A stretch of 10,254 bases of DNA from an uncultured Clostridium sp. GTDB lineage: Bacteria; Bacillota; Clostridia; Lachnospirales; Lachnospiraceae. The translations under genes were made by a program, and so were the position numbers. The notes beneath the pieces are model-generated. The model ran no database searches, was not told the origin of the DNA, and worked only from the letters and a program-made list of their open reading frames with translations. Location of the stretch: NCBI GenBank assembly GCA_900551135.1, contig URUX01000082.1, positions 1-10,254 of the forward strand, given 5' to 3'. Positions 6,440 through 10,254 of this stretch are shown here, one piece after another (position 1 is the stretch's first letter; each line of letters starts with the position of its first letter).

Positions 6440-7954
6440 ATGAAATTAAAAACTCGACTTGTCGTCGCCTTTGTGACGATTACGCTTATGCCGATTTTTT
6501 TGATATACATGGTAGCAGTAGGGCTTTCCACCTATCAGACCAGGGCTTTCAGTGAACAGTATGGCCTGACGGAACAGATTGACCTGTTTTCCGGCAACTC
6601 GGTACAGGCCTTTAACCGTTTAACCCAGAGCTTTGAGAAAAAAATCAGAAAAGTTGCCGACAGTTCTCCAGAGAAATTTGAGGATCAGGAGTATCTGACC
6701 GTTCTCAATGACGAACTGAAAAATTATTACGCCTATTTAATAGTAAGAAAAGAAAAACAGATTATTTTTGCAGGGGATGAGGACCTTTGCATAGATGAAG
6801 ACATTCTGGTCCAGCTTCCGGACTACGGAAACGGACAGGAAGGCGGAGAGGGCGGCCTGTATCTGGACGGGGAGAGCCAGCATCTGGTAAAACAGATGGA
6901 TTTTACCTTTGGAGATGGAGATAAGGGAAGTATTTTCCTGATTTCCCAGGTAGACGAACTTTTGCCGGAAGTAAAGGCGATGCTTCGGGAAATGCTGATT
7001 GCGGGAATTATGATTTTAATCATTGCCGGAACGGTTATGGTAGTCTGGATTTACCGTTCCATTATCCAGCCTCTGGGCAAGCTGGAGGAAGCCACAAAAA
7101 AAATCCGGGACGGCAATCTGGATTTTTCGTTAGAGGTAGAAGAGGAAGATGAGATCGGACAGCTCTGTCAGGACTTTGAGGAAATGCGTATCCGCCTGAA
7201 AGAGTCTACAGAAGAAAAAATCCAGTATGATAAGGAAAGCAAAGAATTGATCAGCAACATTTCCCATGACTTAAAGACTCCGATTACGGCGATTAAAGGT
7301 TATGTAGAGGGAATTATGGACGGTGTGGCATCTTCGCCGGAAAAGCTGGATAAATACATCCGTACCATTTATAATAAAGCCAACGATATGGACCGGCTGA
7401 TTGATGAACTGACTTTCTATTCCAAGATTGATACCAATAAGATTCCATATGCCTTTTCTAAAATTAATGTCAGCCGCTATTTTAGGGACTGTGCAGAAGA
7501 AGTGGGGCTGGATTTGGAAGCGCAGAACATTGAACTTGGGTATTTTAATTATGTAGAAGATGACGTATGCGTCATAGCAGATGTAGAGCAGCTGCGGCGT
7601 GTGGTAAACAACATTATCAGCAATTCAGTTAAATATCTGGATAAGAAAAAGGGAATTATCAATATCCGGATTAAGGATGTAGGAGACTTTATTGAAGTAG
7701 GCATTGAGGACAATGGCAGAGGAATTGCCGCCAGAGATTTGCCCAATATATTTGACCGGTTTTACCGGACAGACGCTTCCCGCAATTCCCAAAAAGGAGG
7801 AAGCGGCATTGGCCTTTCGATTGTGAAAAAGATTATAGAAGACCACAATGGACGGATCTGGGCCACCAGCAAGGAAGGAATCGGAACGGAGATACACTTT
7901 GTTCTTAGAAAATACCAGGAGGTTGTTCAAGATGAGCAGGATATTAATCATTGA
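6440..7954 (+). CDS. Sensor histidine kinase (HAMP, HisKA, HATPase_c)
   Basis: This 504-residue membrane kinase has a short cytoplasmic N-terminus, a first membrane helix at about 7-29, an extracytoplasmic region at about 30-185, and a second helix at about 186-206. The extracytoplasmic region has no domain I recognise; its 128-144 stretch is rich in Gly and acidic residues. A HAMP linker (about 207-262) leads to the dimerisation domain, whose phosphoacceptor is H276 in SNISHDLKTP. The ATP-binding domain carries the N box NNIISNS (390-396), DNGRGI (424-429) and GGSGIGLSIV (453-462). The kinase should autophosphorylate and pass phosphate to the response regulator encoded next. The ATG at 6440 has GAAAGGA at 6424-6430. 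The ligand is unknown. The kinase gene precedes the regulator gene, the less usual order for OmpR-type pairs. Confidence 0.93.
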   Translation: MKLKTRLVVAFVTITLMPIFLIYMVAVGLSTYQTRAFSEQYGLTEQIDLFSGNSVQAFNRLTQSFEKKIRKVADSSPEKFEDQEYLTVLNDELKNYYAYLIVRKEKQIIFAGDEDLCIDEDILVQLPDYGNGQEGGEGGLYLDGESQHLVKQMDFTFGDGDKGSIFLISQVDELLPEVKAMLREMLIAGIMILIIAGTVMVVWIYRSIIQPLGKLEEATKKIRDGNLDFSLEVEEEDEIGQLCQDFEEMRIRLKESTEEKIQYDKESKELISNISHDLKTPITAIKGYVEGIMDGVASSPEKLDKYIRTIYNKANDMDRLIDELTFYSKIDTNKIPYAFSKINVSRYFRDCAEEVGLDLEAQNIELGYFNYVEDDVCVIADVEQLRRVVNNIISNSVKYLDKKKGIINIRIKDVGDFIEVGIEDNGRGIAARDLPNIFDRFYRTDASRNSQKGGSGIGLSIVKKIIEDHNGRIWATSKEGIGTEIHFVLRKYQEVVQDEQDINH

Positions 7955-8621
7955 GGATGAAGAGAGCATTGCAGAGTTGGAGAAAGACTATTTAGAACTG
8001 TCGGGATTTGACGTAGAGATTGAAAATGACGGTGCGGATGGTCTGGAAAAGGCTCTTGGAGAGGACTTTGATCTGATCATACTGGATTTAATGCTTCCAG
8101 GCATGGACGGATTTGAAATCTGCAAGCGGTTCCGGGAAAAGAAAAACACCCCGATTATTATGGTTTCTGCGAAAAAAGAAGACATTGACAAAATCCGGGG
8201 ATTAGGCCTTGGAGCAGATGACTATATTACCAAGCCCTTCTCTCCAAGTGAGATGGTGGCTCGTGTAAAAGCCCATATGGCCCGTTATGAACGTCTGATT
8301 TCCAGCGGCCTGCCTGCCAATGACATTATCGAAATCCGTGGTTTGAAGATTGACAAGACGGCCCGAAGAGTGTGGATCAATGGAGAGGAAAAGAACTTTA
8401 CCACCAAAGAATTTGATCTTCTTACATTCCTGGCAGAGCATCCCAATCACGTATTTACGAAAGAAGAACTGTTTAATAAGATTTGGGATATGGAATCCAT
8501 TGGAGATATTGCTACCGTTACGGTACATATCAAGAAAATCAGAGAGAAGATTGAGTTCAATACGGCAAAACCCCAGTACATTGAAACGATTTGGGGAGTT
8601 GGGTACCGGTTTAAGGTGTAA
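7932..8621 (+). CDS. OmpR/PhoB-family response regulator
   Basis: This 229-residue protein has an N-terminal receiver domain (about 1-120) and a C-terminal winged-helix DNA-binding domain (about 130-227). The receiver has the acidic pair E8/D9, the phosphoacceptor D52 in ILDLMLPGMDG, the switch residue S79, and K101 in TKPF. The winged helix shows FTTKEFDLL, then TVHIKKIREK in the recognition helix region, and the C-terminal GVGYRF turn. I chose ATG 7932 because AGGAGG (7917-7922) lies 9 bases upstream and the protein then begins directly with the receiver strand. The frame is open further upstream to an ATG at 7848, but that would add 28 residues with no homology. The gene overlaps the kinase end by 23 bases, so the pair is translationally linked. 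Target genes are unknown. Confidence 0.95.
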   Translation: MSRILIIEDEESIAELEKDYLELSGFDVEIENDGADGLEKALGEDFDLIILDLMLPGMDGFEICKRFREKKNTPIIMVSAKKEDIDKIRGLGLGADDYITKPFSPSEMVARVKAHMARYERLISSGLPANDIIEIRGLKIDKTARRVWINGEEKNFTTKEFDLLTFLAEHPNHVFTKEELFNKIWDMESIGDIATVTVHIKKIREKIEFNTAKPQYIETIWGVGYRFKV

Positions 8622-8626
8622 AAATC

Positions 8627-8655
8627 TTGACAGCAGTTTCAGTTGCTGATATAGT
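8627..8655 (+). promoter_or_regulatory. Sigma-70-type promoter upstream of the DEAD-box helicase
   Basis: A perfect -35 TTGACA (8627-8632), a 17-base spacer and the -10 TATAGT (8650-8655) are present. TGA before the -10 gives an extended -10 element. It begins 5 bases after the response regulator stop codon. The predicted start near 8662 is only about 7 bases ahead of an intrinsic terminator hairpin, so helicase transcripts from here must read through it. No other promoter was seen between the terminator and the helicase gene. Confidence 0.85.
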
Positions 8656-8668
8656 TAGTTTCTGTACG

Positions 8669-8715
8669 AACGAGAGGATGAAAAGCCTGAGCGTGGCTGA
8701 CCGCCTCTCGTTTTT
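8669..8715 (+). terminator. Intrinsic terminator or attenuator between the response regulator and helicase genes
   Basis: A perfect 9-bp stem pairs AACGAGAGG (8669-8677) with CCTCTCGTT (8704-8712), followed by five Ts (8711-8715). Inside the loop a small second hairpin (AGCC 8684-8687 with GGCT 8695-8698) can form. It is well placed to end the kinase-regulator transcript. It also lies downstream of the promoter at 8627-8655, so it could attenuate helicase transcription or release a short RNA of about 55 bases. The sequence alone does not decide between these. Confidence 0.85.
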
Positions 8716-8774
8716 GATGGAGAGAAATAAAAACAGAAAACAGGCAGGAACAGAGAGGATTAAGGAATTTATAT

Positions 8775-10254
8775 ATGGAGACAATGAAATTTGAAGAGTT
8801 AAAGCTGGATGATCGGATTTTGCGGGCAGTTGCAGATATGGGATTTGAGGAAACTTCCCCGATTCAGGGACAGGCAATTCCAGTGGCATTAGAAGGAAAC
8901 GATCTGATTGGACAGGCCCAGACCGGAACCGGCAAGACAGCCGCCTTTGGCATTCCTTTGCTGGAAAAGGTCGATCCAAAGCTGAAAAAGCTTCAGGCAG
9001 TTGTGCTGTGCCCGACCAGAGAACTGGCTATCCAGGTGGCAGAAGAGATTCGCCGCCTGGCAAAATACATGCATGGAATTAAGGTACTTCCGGTATATGG
9101 AGGACAGGAAATTGTAAAGCAGATCCGGTCTTTAAAAGACGGCACCCAGGTGATTATCGGTACCCCGGGCCGCGTTATGGATCACATGCGCAGAAAGACC
9201 ATCCGTACGGAAGAGGTTCACACAGTTGTGCTGGATGAAGCAGATGAAATGCTGAATATGGGATTCTTAGAGGATATGGAGACGATTTTGGGACAGCTTC
9301 CGGAAAATCGTCAGACCATGATGTTTTCTGCAACCATGCCTCCGGCAATTTTGGAAATTGCCCGCAAGTTCCAGAAAGATCCGGTTACGGTAAAAGTCGT
9401 AAAAAAAGATTTGACTGTGCCGAAGGTTACCCAGTATTATTATGAAGTAAAGCAGAAAAATAAAGTTGAGGTGTTAAGCCGTCTGCTGGATTTATATGCC
9501 CCCAAACTGTCTGTGGTATTCTGTAATACCAAAAAGGGAGTAGAAGAAGTAGTAGAGGCTCTTCAGGGACGGGGATATTTTGCAGAAGGCCTTCACGGAG
9601 ATCTGAAACAGATCCAGAGAGACCGGGTTATGAACAGTTTCCGTAATGGAAAAGCAGATATTCTGGTGGCAACGGATGTAGCGGCCAGAGGCATTGATGT
9701 GGATGATGTAGAAGCGGTATTTAATTATGATATTCCCCAGGATGACGAATACTATGTTCACCGGATTGGCCGTACCGGAAGGGCTGGACGGGAAGGCAAG
9801 GCCTTCAGTCTGGTAGTGGGAAAAGAAGTATATAAAATGCGGGATATTCAGCGCTACTGCAAGACCCGGATTATTCCCCAGGCCATTCCGTCATTAAATG
9901 ATATTACATCAATTAAGGTGGACAAGGTTCTGGATCAGGTTCGGGAAACCATCGAAAATCAGGATCTGGACGATATGATTGATGTAATCGAAATGAAACT
10001 GATTGAGGAAGATTATACAGCCATGGATTTGGCGGCAGCGCTGCTCCGGATTGTGGTAGGCGATGAGAACGAGGACATTGCGGAAAGCAGCCGTCCGGCT
10101 CGTTCATTAGATGATTTGGACTTTTATGGCGGTAAAGGTTCTGGAAAAGACCGGGGAGGCCGCAGAGGAAAAAATGATGCTGCCGGCAGAGGCCGCAGGA
10201 CGCGGGCTTCGGAAAAGGTGTATGATTACATTACAGGCGAAGGAAATACCATGG
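8775..10254 (+). CDS. DEAD-box ATP-dependent RNA helicase (3' end cut off)
   Basis: The 493 residues visible form a complete helicase core plus part of a C-terminal extension. In order: Q motif (F5 to Q31), motif I AQTGTGKT (48-55), Ia PTRELA (80-85), Ib TPGR (130-133), II DEAD (154-157), III SAT (185-187), IV VVFCNT (247-252), V ATDVAARGID (299-308) and VI HRIGRTGRAG (329-338). The later part (about 380-440) resembles the dimerisation region of CshA/DeaD-type helicases. It is followed by a Gly/Arg-rich basic stretch (about 455-477). The gene runs past base 10254, and an RNA-binding domain may follow. Such helicases unwind structured RNA in ribosome assembly, mRNA decay and cold adaptation. 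ATG 8775 is chosen because AAGGA (8762-8766) is 8 bases upstream; ATG 8784 is an alternative without a well-spaced site. The best symbol would be cshA or deaD, but these are not separable here. Confidence 0.95.
   Translation, partial: METMKFEELKLDDRILRAVADMGFEETSPIQGQAIPVALEGNDLIGQAQTGTGKTAAFGIPLLEKVDPKLKKLQAVVLCPTRELAIQVAEEIRRLAKYMHGIKVLPVYGGQEIVKQIRSLKDGTQVIIGTPGRVMDHMRRKTIRTEEVHTVVLDEADEMLNMGFLEDMETILGQLPENRQTMMFSATMPPAILEIARKFQKDPVTVKVVKKDLTVPKVTQYYYEVKQKNKVEVLSRLLDLYAPKLSVVFCNTKKGVEEVVEALQGRGYFAEGLHGDLKQIQRDRVMNSFRNGKADILVATDVAARGIDVDDVEAVFNYDIPQDDEYYVHRIGRTGRAGREGKAFSLVVGKEVYKMRDIQRYCKTRIIPQAIPSLNDITSIKVDKVLDQVRETIENQDLDDMIDVIEMKLIEEDYTAMDLAAALLRIVVGDENEDIAESSRPARSLDDLDFYGGKGSGKDRGGRRGKNDAAGRGRRTRASEKVYDYITGEGNTM

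Noticed and set aside
7848..7931. N-terminal extension of the response regulator
   Set aside because: The extension overlaps the kinase ATP-binding domain in another frame, while AGGAGG is ideally placed for ATG 7932, where the receiver domain begins.
8678..8794. 38-codon frame from within the terminator hairpin to the helicase start
   Set aside because: The only purine-rich sequence (GAGAGG) touches the ATG with no spacing, and the start lies inside a stable hairpin. The composition shows no regulatory codon pattern.
1..10254. Mobile elements, defence genes, CRISPR, tRNA or rRNA
   Set aside because: No transposase, integrase, direct-repeat array, attachment-site duplication or structural RNA was seen; all sizeable genes belong to ordinary metabolic or regulatory families.

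Overview
The window looks like ordinary chromosomal DNA from a clostridial Firmicute, most likely a Lachnospiraceae (Clostridium cluster XIVa) species. Pointers are strong GGAGG-type ribosome binding sites, moderate GC content, a two-subunit (split) transketolase, a long actinobacterial-style LeuA, and protein sequences that read like Lachnospiraceae versions of their families. This assignment is inferred from the sequence alone and was not searched. I see no insertion sequence, phage gene, CRISPR array, tRNA or rRNA.

Layout. (1) Bases 1-2545, + strand: the last 22 codons of a probable dTDP-glucose 4,6-dehydratase (rfbB), a 161-base gap, dTDP-4-dehydrorhamnose reductase (rfbD), then phosphoglucosamine mutase (glmM), closed by an intrinsic terminator. 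This is a cell-envelope sugar-nucleotide unit. (2) Bases 2492-4500, + strand: a near-consensus promoter whose -10 box lies inside the glmM terminator stem, a leader of about 220 bases that may encode a branched-chain-residue-rich peptide, and leuA. A bidirectional terminator lies between leuA and the convergent transketolase genes. (3) Bases 4519-6316, - strand: a strong promoter and the N-terminal then C-terminal transketolase subunit genes. (4) Bases 6365-8621, + strand: a sensor histidine kinase and an OmpR-type response regulator overlapping by 23 bases, divergent from transketolase. (5) Bases 8627-10254, + strand: a near-consensus promoter, then an intrinsic terminator about 10 bases after the predicted transcription start, then a DEAD-box RNA helicase cut by the window end.

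The genes are housekeeping and their functions are well supported by motifs. They do not form one pathway; the window holds several adjacent, separately transcribed units. I found no convincing undescribed multi-gene system. The points most worth a second look are regulatory: the promoter-then-terminator leader of the helicase gene, the interlocked terminator and promoter between glmM and leuA, the possible leuA leader peptide, and a six-codon mini-ORF ending one base before the kinase start codon.
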